Assembly (NCBI RefSeq): GCF_002234675.1
Contig: NC_019873.2
Coordinates: 5,171,158-5,235,157 of the forward strand
Length of the DNA stretch: 64,000 nucleotides
From: Oryzias latipes
Lineage: Eukaryota > Chordata > Actinopteri > Beloniformes > Adrianichthyidae
Reading direction: 5' to 3'
Part shown: positions 49,024 to 60,176 of the stretch, one piece after another
Numbering within the stretch: position 1 is the stretch's first letter
How the letters are laid out: each line of letters opens with the position of its first letter
The notes under the pieces: generated by a model
Told to the model about the DNA's origin: nothing
Databases searched by the model: none
Seen by the model: the letters and a program-made list of their open reading frames with translations, nothing else
Program-made: the position numbers and the translations under genes

Positions 49024-52000
49024 TCATTCGTTCATACTCCTCCTTTCTCGGATCATCAGCTTCTTCATCTTCATCCTCCGGTTCTGGAACCAGATCTTCA
49101 CCTGTCGCTCCGTCAGGTTCAGAAGTCCTGCCACCTCCAGGCGCCGATCCCGGGTCAAGTACATGTTGTAGAGGAACTCCTTCTCCAGCTCCAGGGTTTG
49201 GTGCTTGGTGTACGGACATCTCTTTTTCCGCGTGGACTTGGCGTGGATCCAACTGGCGGACGGGTTTTCTGTGAAGGAAGAGATTCTTACTGTTCACAGT
49301 TTGCTGAAGCTGCAGTGAGTCTGTGCTGTAAAAACTTTATGAGCCTGCAGCGTCCGGCTCCAACAGCACAACAGAACTCTTCATAAATTCAAAGGTTACA
49401 AAGTTTCCCTTTGAAGCTTTTATTTACTTAGATGGGTTTACTACTGCTGTGCTGATAAAAAACATTTAGTCTAATTTTTATTTTTTAGTTCATAAAACCC
49501 AAAACTACAAAGAGATGACCCAAGTAAAGACATTTTTGGATATTAATTGCAATTATTAGGCGTAAAAGCTGTGAAAAGGTGCTTGTTAAAGGTCTGTTAA
49601 ATGGCATGAAACAGACTCTGAGATATAAAACCAAATGTGAAGAAAACCTTCATTTAGCTTCTTTGATCCATTCAAAAGTGGACTTTCTGCTGATCGTACA
49701 TCAGTGTTTTGGGTGTTTTTTTTCTTTTTTTTTAAACTTGTCCTGTCCAACAGCTGGGCAGACAGATGAGAGCTGATGGCCTCTTGTGTTGGACATATTT
49801 TACTTTAACAAGAGGGGTTATTAATCTTCAGACAAACCAAAGGTATGTCTGAATAAACCCCTTTTGTAATTGAGGCCAAACTTTATTCATTTCAACCATG
49901 ATTGAAAATCTTTGTTGTTGGACCGGACGGAAAAGGAAAGAAGGGAAGAAGAGGGAGGGATGTCAGAGGGGGGGGGGGGGGTGATAGTGAGAGGGGGGGG
50001 TAAGACCATGAAGCAGCATAGAGCAGACAGGTTTACTGGTTGTTTATCATTACAGTAAGGTTCAAATGTAGTACAAAAAGGGCGGGGCCTGTCCACACAC
50101 ACACTCAAATGTTATCAACACACCTGCTAGCCGCAAAAATGTCCACATGTCAACATGTACACAAAACAGATAGTGTTCACACGCATACCTATGCCTTTAA
50201 ACCAACTAGTGTGAAATCTTTCATTCAATCATGCAAACTATTAGTGCAAAGGTGAGCTAACACCTGTGCTCAGGTGAGTGTTTATGTTCTTCAAGGAGGA
50301 GGAGCGCCCAGCCACCCCCACACCCAGATCCCCGCCCCAGCAGCAGCGGCAGCGGCAGCCGGAATTCCCCCAACGCCACACGGGAACAGGCAGGGAACAA
50401 CTGCCCCCCGGGCGACCAAGACCGCCACCCAGGCCAGGGCCAGCAGGACCGCCGCGAGGCCCCCAGAGCCAGAGAGCAGGGAGGCACGGAGGGAAAGAGA
50501 GCTCCGCCCCAGCCCAGCCAGGAAAGCAGCCCCCCGCCGCGCCGGAAGAGCCCAACGCAGGGCCCCACCGAAGAAGGACGCCCACAGCCCCAGAGGAGCA
50601 CCCCACCACCACCCAGGAGTTCCGGGCATCCCGGGTGTTTTTAACATGTTTTGTGGCATATTTCTGATAATGGAGGACATATATAGAGAAATGTCAGATT
50701 AATGCTTCAGTTCTGAGTATTTCTTTATTCAAATTGTTACAAATGAGGAGCAGATGAAATAAAGCTTGTATGTGTGACGTAACAGCTACGGTGAACCACA
50801 GTAGAGGGCTGCATTGGGATTGGGTCCTGCGGGACCCAACCCAAATCTCGCGGGATTGGGTGGTTTGAATTGTGCTGCGGGCGGGAGCGGGCGGCAAAAG
50901 AAAACCCTGCGGGATCAGTGCTGCCATGAATATCTCATGAATATATATTAGCGGACTACATTAGGCTGTGCGGCTGTTGGATTCTTATGTACTGAAGCTC
51001 CGTGAAGGCACCAGGTAGAGACGCCCAATGGCCTCTCTCATCTAACCTGTTGTTGGGGGTGTGCAACGCCCCGCCCCTCCTCTTACTAAGAGCGTGCTTC
51101 AGGCCGTCTGTCTGCGCGCGAACACACGCACACTTTTAACCAAACAGGATTTGGGAAAATATATTTAATACTTAAGTTGCAAATTACACAAAAGAGGAAT
51201 GCATGAAAAGATGAGGCTGGAGGAGGGATATGAATCTCTTTAATAATATCAATAAAAATATGTGTTTTTTTTCTGCGGGACGGGAGACGATACAAAATCA
51301 ATGCATCTCTATTACTTAGCGGGACTAAATTCTATGAGTTTTGCGGGTGCGGGCGGGATTGGACATACATATTGCGGGTGCGGGCGGGAGTGTAACGCAT
51401 ACGTTGCTAGAGTGGGCGGGATTGGTCAGAAATTCAGCTGGCGTGGGCGGGAGCGAATGAAGAAAATAGTCCCGCACAGGGCTCTAAGCCACAGTCTCTC
51501 TCCATTCTGATGCATCCACTTCCTGACAAATAAATCCATGTACGTCTTCCATTTTCCTCGTCTGAGCTGGAATCTGGATCCAAACTGTTTGATTGAATAG
51601 CTCTGATACTGCTCAGCCTTTTTGTTACAGCCGTTATGTTAGATCAGGGGTGTGAGGGGCTGTAAGCTAGCGGGAGAGAGTGGAAACAACTGAATGATGG
51701 GAAGGAGGCGGGCTTACTCTGTGCCAAAGGTCCCGCCCACAACTGAGAAGTGAATTTCTAATGAACTCCTGCCGTTGCCTTCTATGCTCTGCAGAAACTA
51801 TGTCCTAGAAAAACAACACTAATTTTCAGATTTTGCATAAAAACGGCATAATTATGTAAGGGTTAATGGCTGACAAAGTGTGCGTTATTACTTTTTAACG
51901 CACGCCGTGGAAGCCTGAACCGTCTGACGCGAAGTGCGTTAAAAAGTAATAACGCACACTTCGAAGGCCATTAACCCGCTCATACCATGGTCACTTACAA

Positions 52001-54891
52001 AAGCAATACATATTAAACAGGTTTTAGTCCTTAATTCTTGTTTTTTTCCAATTTAAATTGCTTTTCTCACATAAAGCAGACTATTTGTTGCATAACAAAT
52101 AGTCCGTGTCGTGCAGCACTACCGCTGCAGTCAAGATTCTGCGATATATATATGCTGATCTTTCCGATGGGTTGAATAAAGCATCAGTTCAGAGAGAAAG
52201 TTACCGTTTGTTTTTGTCCAGATGATGAAGCAAAAGGTTGTTTAAAAGAAGCCAGCGCAGTGATACCAAACATTTAAGCTAGCTGACCGGAACTTCTTTT
52301 TTCACTGTGCGGTTATCAGGTTTTAATGCACACCCAGCAGCCAATCAGAATCGAGTATTCAAACGGACCATGGTATAAAACTAAAAGAACCACTGGGAAC
52401 ACTTTGGGAATAAATCTAAAGATAAGCAGAGTGACTTTAAAAGAAGCTTTTTCTGGTTGAGGTTACGTTTCTAGAGTATCAGTTTGACTCTGGACATAAT
52501 GGGACGCAAAGCCTCCAGAAAGTTCCTTTTTTGTGCCATTAGTCCATAAAATATTCATCCAAACGCTTTCTGGGTAAAATGTTTCTTCGTGTTCTTGTTG
52601 CCCAGCGGCGTCTTTCTCCTTGAACTCTCCCATGGATCCATTTTGTCTCCTTCTTCTTGTTGGAGCATGAACTCTGACCTGAACTGAGTGAAAAGAGGCC
52701 TGCAGTTCTTCACGTGTTGCTGTGCTTCTTTTATGACCTGCTGGATGAGTCGTTCTCGTTGTGTTCATAGAGTCAGGTTGGTTGGTCGGTCACTTGGGAA
52801 GGTTTTTCCCTTTTCCAAGACTTCCACATTTGGCTCTCACTGTGGTTCTGGAGACCCAAAGCTGCAGAAATCTCTTATAGGGGCCTTCAGACGGAAACCT
52901 GTGAGTCATGTCTTTGTTTCTCGTTTGTTCTTTGAAAGCAGCAGAGTGAGACATTAAGAGAGGATATAAACTGCCTATTATCAATTGCTTAATAGTATCA
53001 CGCATCATAGCATTAAAGAAGAACAAAAGTAAACGCTGAGGAATTTTCAAAATAAAAGCATGCAGACTGAACTTGCAAAAAGCCAGTCTATTTGTCAAGA
53101 ATAAAGTATGCTGCTACTTCTAACAACATTCAAAAGAGACGAGTGAATGTGAGAGAACAAGCTAGACGTCTTTTGTTGATGGAATCTGAATTTAAACCAT
53201 CCCAAACTGAGTTAACGTCTCCTGAATACCGTCCGTCATCAAAGACAAAGTCTGAGCATTTCCGTCTGTGTGGTGAAGAATAATGTGGAGGAAATGATGA
53301 AAAATGTTACACAATTAAAAAAAAAAATACTAACTGAAATTACAAAATGAGAAACCCAATGGGACAATGTCTGGACAACCATGGCGTTGCTTTGACACCT
53401 TGATGCTTTAATCTTTAATTACTTTGTTTAATGTGTAAAAATGCATGAATAAACTATAATACGCTTTGGGTGGGAATTAATAGGATTTGTCTTCTATTCA
53501 CTCCTTTTCAAGCACTTTTCTGTTTATCATATTTACTGGAGTGTTTTATTTTGTGTTTGAAAACCAGTCCATCACTTAGAACAATGTAAAAAAGCTGCTA
53601 ATTTTCCCCCTTTTATATGTCTGAAATTAATAACATACTATGAAAAGCCCCTCGATCTTATTATTATTGAAAATAGGCATTTTTACAGTCTAGTTTTCGT
53701 GCAAAAACTTGTTTATATTCTGACTTTATTAATTGAAAAAGAACATTAACGCCAGAAAACGGGAAAAACGATGAAAGACAAATTATATATTAGTTGGATG
53801 GTTTCATTATTTTCATTTAAATGGTTTTTTCCCTTTTCTTTAAGGGGTTTATGAGGAAATGTGTGCTGTTCTAATAATACTAATAAATCTTTGCGTGGCA
53901 CAGAAGCTTAAATTATAAAAAGTCTTAATTGCTAAAAAAAAATAGTATTTTCTCTTATTTTAAACGTGTTTTAAGTCTTCCCTCTCTGATTAGGCTGAAC
54001 TAAGGAAAACTGCGCCCGTCTGCTGCTCCTCTTTACTGACAAATTACTAAATAACAATAGCGCCTTAATTATTTTAATGGACAATAAAGTTTTATATTTT
54101 ACCGTTTACAAGACATTTATAGGGCAATAAAAGTCGCACACACTCTCCAGCACCGCCCGGCCTCCGTAGGCGGGTGAGCAGTCTTTACCCGGGTCTGGCG
54201 GCGGCGCCTGCTGCTGCTGCTGCTGCTGCTGCTGGCTCTCCCTGTCCTCGTCCTCCTTCTTGGGCTCGGCCGTCCTCCCCAGCTCCTCCGCGGTGCCCAG
54301 CCGCTCCAGGACCACCTCGGTCCGGCTTGTGAAGCTCGGACCGTCGCTAGCGCCGAGCGACGGCGGCGGCGAACTTGTTTCGGGTTTTATTGCGTCGTAC
54401 GTCGGGCTCGGCTCCGGCACGCACGCGGGGAAGGAGGCTGGACCCGGCGGCGGCGGCAGCGCCGTCGTCTCCGAGGCGGGGGTCGTCACCCCCTCCCAGC
54501 CGCGGACGAACCTGCCGTCGGAGGCGGAGAGGTGGTGATGCTCGGCGTGGCCCGGAGCCTGCGGACCGTAGTAGGCGTGGTGATGGCCGAGGAGGTGATG
54601 TGGATGGAAGAGGCCCGGGAGGGAGCCCCCGTGGGCGGACTGCAGCTGCGGGGAGGACGGCGAGGAGGACGCGGAGGTGCCCGTCCACGGAGAGAAGCCG
54701 TTCAGGCTGACTTTGTTGGAAAAATGGGAAAAATCCGGGATGTGGGAGCTCCCCTCCTCTTCCTCCTCCGCTCCCCGGGCTGGCTTTGAGCAGGCGCCCG
54801 TCGAACTCTGCAAGCCTCCCGGGATGAAGTGCGCGCCGTACGGCTCCTCGGCCCCGAGACCCATCATGGAATAATAATTCGTTAGCGACAT
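49024..54891 (-). CDS. hoxd9b: Hox9-group homeodomain transcription factor (HoxDb copy)
   Basis: Two exons, 54189-54891 and 49024-49268, encode 315 residues. The donor is CCGG|GTAAAG, the acceptor TTCACAG, and the phase-1 join gives [14 protein letters not shown], matching the Hox9 form DPNNPxANWxHARS with its PBX-contact tryptophan (residue 241). The homeodomain (247-306) has the Hox9 signature [29 protein letters not shown] and [11 protein letters not shown]. Exon 1 has a Hox9-like N terminus with NYY, PDFS-like [18 protein letters not shown] and DGRFVRGW, then a run of nine glutamines (220-228) coded by CAG. Unusual points are leucine at homeodomain position 32, glycine at 36 (usually arginine), an atypical C-terminal tail ([11 protein letters not shown]), and a 4.9 kb intron, long for a Hox9 gene and filled with repeats. 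W48, Q50, N51 and R53 are intact, so it looks functional. Family role: posterior trunk and fin patterning with PBX and MEIS partners. Confidence 0.93.
50274..50640. repeat. GC-rich stretch with long frames on both strands
   Basis: Proline-, arginine- and glycine-rich frames of 114-142 codons run on both strands, but this is what GC-rich, stop-poor DNA produces. There is no recognisable domain. It directly abuts an R1 copy, so it is probably part of a mobile element. Confidence 0.45.
50802..51486. mobile_element. hAT-like element nested in R1
   Basis: The ends TAGAGGGCTGCATTGGGA and CCCGCACAGGGCTCTA are imperfect inverted repeats. The flanks aaccacag (50794-50801) and agccacag (51487-51494) form an 8-bp duplication with one difference. 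The interior has no transposase but carries many gcgggcggga-type repeats near both ends. Confidence 0.72.
51857..52373. mobile_element. foldback-type element nested in R1
   Basis: It interrupts R1 between cataattat and aaaactaaaagaaccactgg. It contains a strong internal inverted repeat, arms about 51860-51903 and 51934-51977 (gggttaatggc...tgcgttattac and complement). A second, wider pair is formed by ataccatggtc near 51981 and gaccatggtat near 52367. No coding capacity. Confidence 0.65.
54208..54234 (-). repeat. CAG repeat coding a nine-glutamine run in hoxd9b
   Basis: Nine uninterrupted CAG codons (CTG on the plus strand) near the end of hoxd9b exon 1, 19 bp from the splice donor. A pure codon run may vary in length among individuals. 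Confidence 0.95.
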
Positions 54892-55024
54892 GCTTATTTT
54901 ATTATTTCAATAAAAAGGAAGTTAGGAAGGACTGTAAAACGTTAGATGGGCTGGTATAGTGGCTCCATCCTCCCCTAAAATGGTAGTAATTTTTTTCCTG
55001 CCTTCACCTCCTTCCCGGCTGCCG

Positions 55025-55051
55025 ATTGGTTACAGACCGGGTCACGTGACT
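55025..55051. promoter_or_regulatory. hoxd9b promoter: palindromic E-box plus CCAAT box
   Basis: On the minus strand GTCACGTGACC (55040-55050), ten bases, then CCAAT (55025-55029) lie about 134-160 bp upstream of the start codon. The spacing is the same as in the hoxd4b promoter, though the pair faces the other way relative to the gene. Confidence 0.65.
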
Positions 55052-57339
55052 GGACTGGACTCAGCCCGTGCCGGGAATAAATCACATCGTTCTTTTGTGT
55101 GGAAAAATGCTGCAGATGGGCCTGAATGCACACATGTATAACTCTGGAGTCATTTTACAAGCTTAAATAAGGAAAGAAACCCCATTCAACCAGCCTTTTC
55201 CTGGAAATTTAAACTAATTTATTTGTTTTTGGCAACTCTGAAGTTTTTCGCAACTTTGACGATTTTTTTTCTGCTAATCTTTTGCTTTTATTTGACTTTT
55301 TTATTTTTTAGGAAAAATATACAGTTTTGACAACATTAAATAGAAATACAATCTTTCCTGGTTGCATCTTTTTATATAAATATAAAAACACGCAAAATTG
55401 ACTGAAAACAGTCAATTAAATGTGGAAATTTGACTTTGACCTGTAAAAAATCGAAAATCTTTTATAATAAAATGTTTAACTTAATCAATAAAAACAATAA
55501 TTTTGCTAATTCATAATTATTTAAACATATTTAAAACATAAAACTGACAATAATCCTTTTATATTCCTTATAAATAAAACAAAAACACGTCATGCAAAAA
55601 TCACCTTCTCTTCTGCATTTACTTGATATTAAACAAGAAAAATTGGTTTATTTTTGTAACTTTAAAAACTACTGTAAAATAAATAAATGTGTCTACTTCT
55701 TTAAAGTTGTTTGTTTTAATGCTTGTGTAACAAAATAAAATCCCTGCTTTGTTGCAGGCCTCGTGCCATCAATACAGAACTGTTGTGTACCACCTGTTGG
55801 TGGTATGAGGTACTGCACCAGAGCGGAATGCAGGGAAAGTTTTACGCAAAAGTTTCAAGCGGCACCAGATGCAGAGTTCAAGAACAGGTGATAAATAATT
55901 CTAGAACAGTGTTACAGAATTTTTTTTTTTTGCAGTGTAGTTTTTACCCCTCTATATTTTATTACTCCCCACCAACTTGTTCCATGAGCAGCTTCCACAT
56001 AAATGAATTCATACTGAGCTGTCAACTCTGAAAGCTACTGTTCTATATCAGCATTCAAGGATCTTTATTGCCTTTTTATTTGGCCCATAATTGCCACGGC
56101 TGACAGCAGCTTTTAGTAATAACTAGAACCAACCCACGAATCGGCGTTTACTATTTAATTTGGCTGCACCCCTCTGGCTCAGGCCAGAGCCCAGCGATGT
56201 TATGGGGGGTTTGAGGGCTGAAATGCTCCGCATCCGCCTGTAGGGGGCAGCAGTACAACAAAGTGTGCTGCGTGGAGACGTGGGTGACGCCGGGGCTGCG
56301 GTGGGAAACGTGAGGAGCTTTCTTGAGTAAAAGTGACCGGGTCGGCGGTGTGGATTTATTTTACACTCTTGGAGCGGGAAACCTTAAACAAAACCCGCAG
56401 AACAGCAACGAGATTAGGGAGAAGAAGCAGGATGGTCTGCAGGTAACAAACTCAAGCGCGTGCGCATGTTGCGCTGTTAGTGTTATAATTGTATTTATTC
56501 CTCTGTTAAACAAAATACAAACTGCAAACAAAAGACATTTCTTAATTTATCAATAGCAATCTATGTTCCTTTTTTTTTAAATTAAGATAAAATAAAGATC
56601 AGAATTTTATTTGACTTATTTTTATAAATAGGTCTAATTGAACATTAGAAAGCACGGAAAGGTCAAAGAAAAATCTCAACATAAAAAAAGCAGCCCGGCA
56701 TTCTAAACATACATTTTTTCTCAATGTAAAGAATTTATCACCCATGTATCTTTTTTGCTTATTGCCTCTGTTTGGGACCTTCTTTGTTTGCTTTAGGAAA
56801 TTTTTTTTCTTCCTTCCTTCCTTAACTTTAAAATGCATTTCATGCTAAATCCAGTCTAAAAGCAACACATTTTTTAAGTCTCAGGAGAACCTTTCTGTAC
56901 TCATTCACTCATGTTGCTGCTTTTGCATCAAACTGTTCCTGAGTTACACAGTTATTATCTCTTCTATCGTAAATAAAGTGCGTTTTTGTGTTTGACTTCA
57001 TATCTTCATCAGAGGTTACTAAATATTCTTTATCTCCTTTAGCTCTTTTCAGCTGTTCTGATGAAATATTCTGGTCTAAAATTCACCAGACATTACAATT
57101 CCCCAAAAACAAATAAGAAAAAGTGTGAAAAATAAAACACAAACTGACCAAAGAACACATACAGTCTATAAAAAGATCAAGAAATCGGATCTTTACACAG
57201 TTGTTTGTTTCTTGTTTGTCATGAGGTTGAATTCCTTCACATTTAGACAGACACAATCTCTCCTTTCATCCCCCTAACATCACACACACTACTACACAAA
57301 CAAGCATGCACACACACACACACACGTGTGTCATTTTTT
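55052..57339. other. hoxd9b upstream DNA
   Basis: No further Hox gene or miR-196 sequence was found. Less repetitive patches at about 56040-56120 (ctttattgcc, ggcccataattgccacggct) and 56140-56300 could be conserved regulatory DNA. A CTCF-like site is at 56237. Confidence 0.4.
56237..56253 (+). promoter_or_regulatory. CTCF-like motif (forward)
   Basis: CCTGTAGGGGGCAGCAG is a strong CTCF-like core about 1.35 kb upstream of hoxd9b. Its orientation is opposite to that of the sites inside the cluster. Confidence 0.55.
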
Positions 57340-57736
57340 AAAGACATTTCCTGCAGAGCAGCAGGAGTTCATCAGAAATTTGCCACTGAGTTGTGGGCGA
57401 GACTGATTGCTTGGAAGTAACCCTCTGCTGATATCTGATGGTCCCTTTGTTTACATTCTCTCCCGCTAGCTTACAGCCCCTCACTACCCCAACCCAAAAC
57501 AAAGCAACAAAAACGGGGAGCAACATCAGATCTATCCAGCCGTACAGTTCTGATCCAGAGTCCAGCTCAGACCAGGAAAACAAAGACGTTCATGGATCCG
57601 TTTGTCTGACAGTGAAATACTCAAAAATTCAACTCTAAGCTTAATTGTCTTTATAGATGTCCTCCATCATGAGAAAAATATCACAAGAACACGTTAAAAA
57701 ACAAAAAATACAGTTTTCATTGGAACGGGTCTTTAG
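57340..57736 (-). repeat. dispersed repeat family R1, minus-strand copy
   Basis: Blocks gcagagcagcaggagttcat, cattctctcccgctagctta, ccagagtccagctcagacca and a terminus reading cgggtcttta match R1 in reverse. Confidence 0.7.
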
Positions 57737-58710
57737 GTACATGCACACACACACACCTCCATGCACAAACATGCACCAGACACCCCCCACATACTCACAC
57801 AGACACACACACACGGACACACAACCTTTCCTTTCATCTCCTTAACGTTACACACCTTCACACACCTACACACTACAACACAAACAAGTGTACAGACACA
57901 CTCAAGCGTGCACACACACACACAGGCAAGCACATTCTCCCTTTGACGCAGGCTGGCTAAATGTGCGAGACAAAGAGAGAGACGGCAGACTCTCAGGATT
58001 GCCCCAATAAAAGTCATCAAGTGGAGGAAATGGTGGTTGTGACTGCGGGGTGTGTTGTGATTTGTTTGCGGTTCAAGGTTTATTAGCAGCCTTGGACTCA
58101 TTGTGTGTTTCTGCTGTCTGGACCCCTGTTGTTCAAAGTCAGAACACCAAAAAGCAGAAAAAGGGAAGACAATCCGGACCAGAGATGCTCCTCTGCAGCT
58201 TTTCACCTTCCGTGCTATACAGCGGTGTGGCGGCTCTGCTCTCTGCTTTGGAATGCCGACTCTGAGGTCATAAAGAGCTGCTGGATAACACGCTTTTTAC
58301 TTTACAGCCTCTTTAACGCCGCCTCTGGGTGCACTCAGTTTTCTGCAAGAGCAACTTTGCATGACATCGACTCTCCTCTGATACTCTATCTGCAGTCTAA
58401 CATCTAAATCCTTCAAATAGGAGAAATCATTCAAATAGAAGCGTTCTTCAACCTGTTGTGTGTTTATGTTAAAAACCTGAAAGCTTCTAAATTTTAAACC
58501 CAAATGAGGTACATTTTGAACATACTGAACTCTGAATTTTAAGGTTTCTTTTAAAGTTTGTGTCATATCAGGGACAAATTCATGCTGCCCTTTATTTGCA
58601 AATACACTAATTGTTAAAATAGTTTGAGCAACTATTTAAACTTTTTTTCTGGCAATTTAAAGACCTTGAAGACATTTTAGCAAGGGCTCCATTTGAGTAA
58701 ATATCAACTG
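57737..58710. other. CA-rich and anonymous DNA
   Basis: CA-rich low-complexity DNA at 57737-57935 (the source of spurious threonine/histidine frames), then non-coding DNA with no recognised feature. Confidence 0.5.
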
Positions 58711-58890
58711 TTAAAGACCCACTCTGATGAAAATAGTGCTTTTTGGAGTTTTTACATGTTCTTGTGGCCTTTTGCTGATGATGGAGGATATAAATGAATA
58801 AAATTAAGCTCATAATGGCATTTCTGAATATTTCTTTATTCAAATTGTTGTGAATCAGGAGCAGACGGAAAAAAAATCCCATCATGCTCC
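58711..58890 (+). repeat. dispersed repeat family R1, 5' terminal fragment
   Basis: Begins TTAAAGACCCACTCTGATGA, the clearest left terminus of the family, and continues with acatgttcttgtggcc and caaattgttgtgaatcagga before breaking off. Confidence 0.75.
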
Positions 58891-59164
58891 ACGTGCCAAC
58901 AGTCCCGGCCTAATAAAATACATTTTCTTAAAATAAGATTCTTTTGTTTTTGAAAAACTTTCTTGATGAGATTATTATTCTAACAAGACAATTTACTTGA
59001 AACAAGCATCTTTTTTACTTTCTTAACATTCTGGATTTTCCTTGTGGAGAAAGATAGAGTTTTTGTTTTAAAAAGTCCAATAGGTTTTCTCATGAACCAC
59101 AGAGAAAACAAACATAAACAATGAAATTAAAAAGTCGACATGATACAGCCTTACGTAATTCAGT

Positions 59165-59578
59165 CCAAAGGGTGAAAGTGGAGTTTTTAACATGTTCTTG
59201 TGGCATCTTTTTGATGATGGAGGACATATATGAAGAAAACTAAACTTAAAAATTGCAATTCTGAGTACTTCTTTATTCAAATTGTTGTGAATCGGGAGAA
59301 GATGAAAAAATGTTGTTGAAAAAGACGAAGAAAATACGCTGGGCAGGCAACAGGCTCCTCATTTCACCAACGGGGAGAGGAAAAGGGGGCGGGGTTGCTT
59401 CATTCAAACGGTCCGCCCACAAATCAGAGGGGAATTTCTGCTGCTCTGCAGAAACTATGTCCTAGAAAATGACACGTTTTTCATTTATTTTGCATAATAA
59501 CGGCATAATTATATTTAAAAAGACCACTGGGAACACTTTGAAAATAGATCAAAAAAATGATCAGAGTGGGGCTTTCGA
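59165..59578 (+). repeat. dispersed repeat family R1, internally deleted copy
   Basis: Starts at aacatgttcttgtggcatct, then caaattgttgtgaatcggga, jumps to ggtccgcccacaaatcagag and actatgtcctagaaaatgac, and ends aatgatcagagtggggcttt. Confidence 0.75.
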
Positions 59579-60176
59579 TGTGGACAAACAGTCTGCACTA
59601 AAATGTTTCAAAGTGATCCTTCATGAAGGGCATCCAGCTGTGAGGCGGGCCCTGCTTTTGGCTCGTTAGCTGTCTGCTTTGGGAATGTTTACTGCTAAAG
59701 TAGAGCTGGTTAGAGAAAATGCAGAGAAGACCATCTTTAGGTTTTGATTTTTTGATTTGAAATGGTTTATTTCAAGCAATTAAATAAGAATAATGCACAA
59801 AACAATCAACAGTCATGGATGTATACAAAGATGTATCAAACTTAAGATAGGTGGACGTATGAAACAAATGAAGTTTGTCGGTGTTTGAAGAAATCTCACT
59901 GAGACGTGATGGCACACTGTCTGGAGCTGCAGGCCACGGATGTCCACAGCATGTGACTGAACCCTGCAGTCACCAGAACCCCCTCCCCCCATGAGGGGCA
60001 GTCAGCATCTGGAGGATCCGGAAACTGAAAAAAATCTGAAAAAATTCAATCATCAAATCTTGTAATCTTGCTTAGCAGCAGACGGAGCAGTTTGGGTGAA
60101 AAGATGGTCTTTTGTCAGGGAAAGGTGCAGGTAGATCCAAAATCCAAGACATCAGGCTGAGTGTCAGAGGTGAAAC
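59579..60176. other. no feature recognised
   Basis: Anonymous DNA between two R1 copies. No exon and no clear repeat was seen. Confidence 0.4.

Larger units (their letters stand above)
50640..52436 (+). repeat. dispersed repeat family R1, longest copy, with two nested insertions
   Basis: R1 landmarks occur in order: ttaacatgttttgtggcata, tatttctttattcaaattgt, then after an insertion ctctccattctgatgcatcc, gtctgagctggaatctggat, ggtcccgcccacaactgaga, actatgtcctagaaaa, and after a second insertion gaaccactgggaacactttg and gcagagtgactttaa. Insertions are at 50802-51486 and about 51857-52373. Confidence 0.75.
49269..54188 (-). other. hoxd9b intron, expanded by repeats
   Basis: The intron is 4920 bp. 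It contains a GC-rich repeat (50274-50640), an R1 copy (50640-52436) with two nested elements, and low-complexity G-rich DNA near 49960-50000. No additional exon was recognised. About 1.6 kb next to exon 1 (52500-54188) looks free of recognised elements. Confidence 0.8.

Noticed and set aside
50274-50702. Overlapping 114-142-codon frames on both strands in GC-rich DNA
   Set aside because: Several frames are open at once, the composition is extreme and there is no domain. They lie in a hoxd9b intron beside repeats, so they reflect base composition rather than a gene.
54260-54789. Plus-strand frames opposite hoxd9b exon 1
   Set aside because: They are antisense shadows of a GC-rich coding exon, with arginine- and glycine-rich low-complexity translations.
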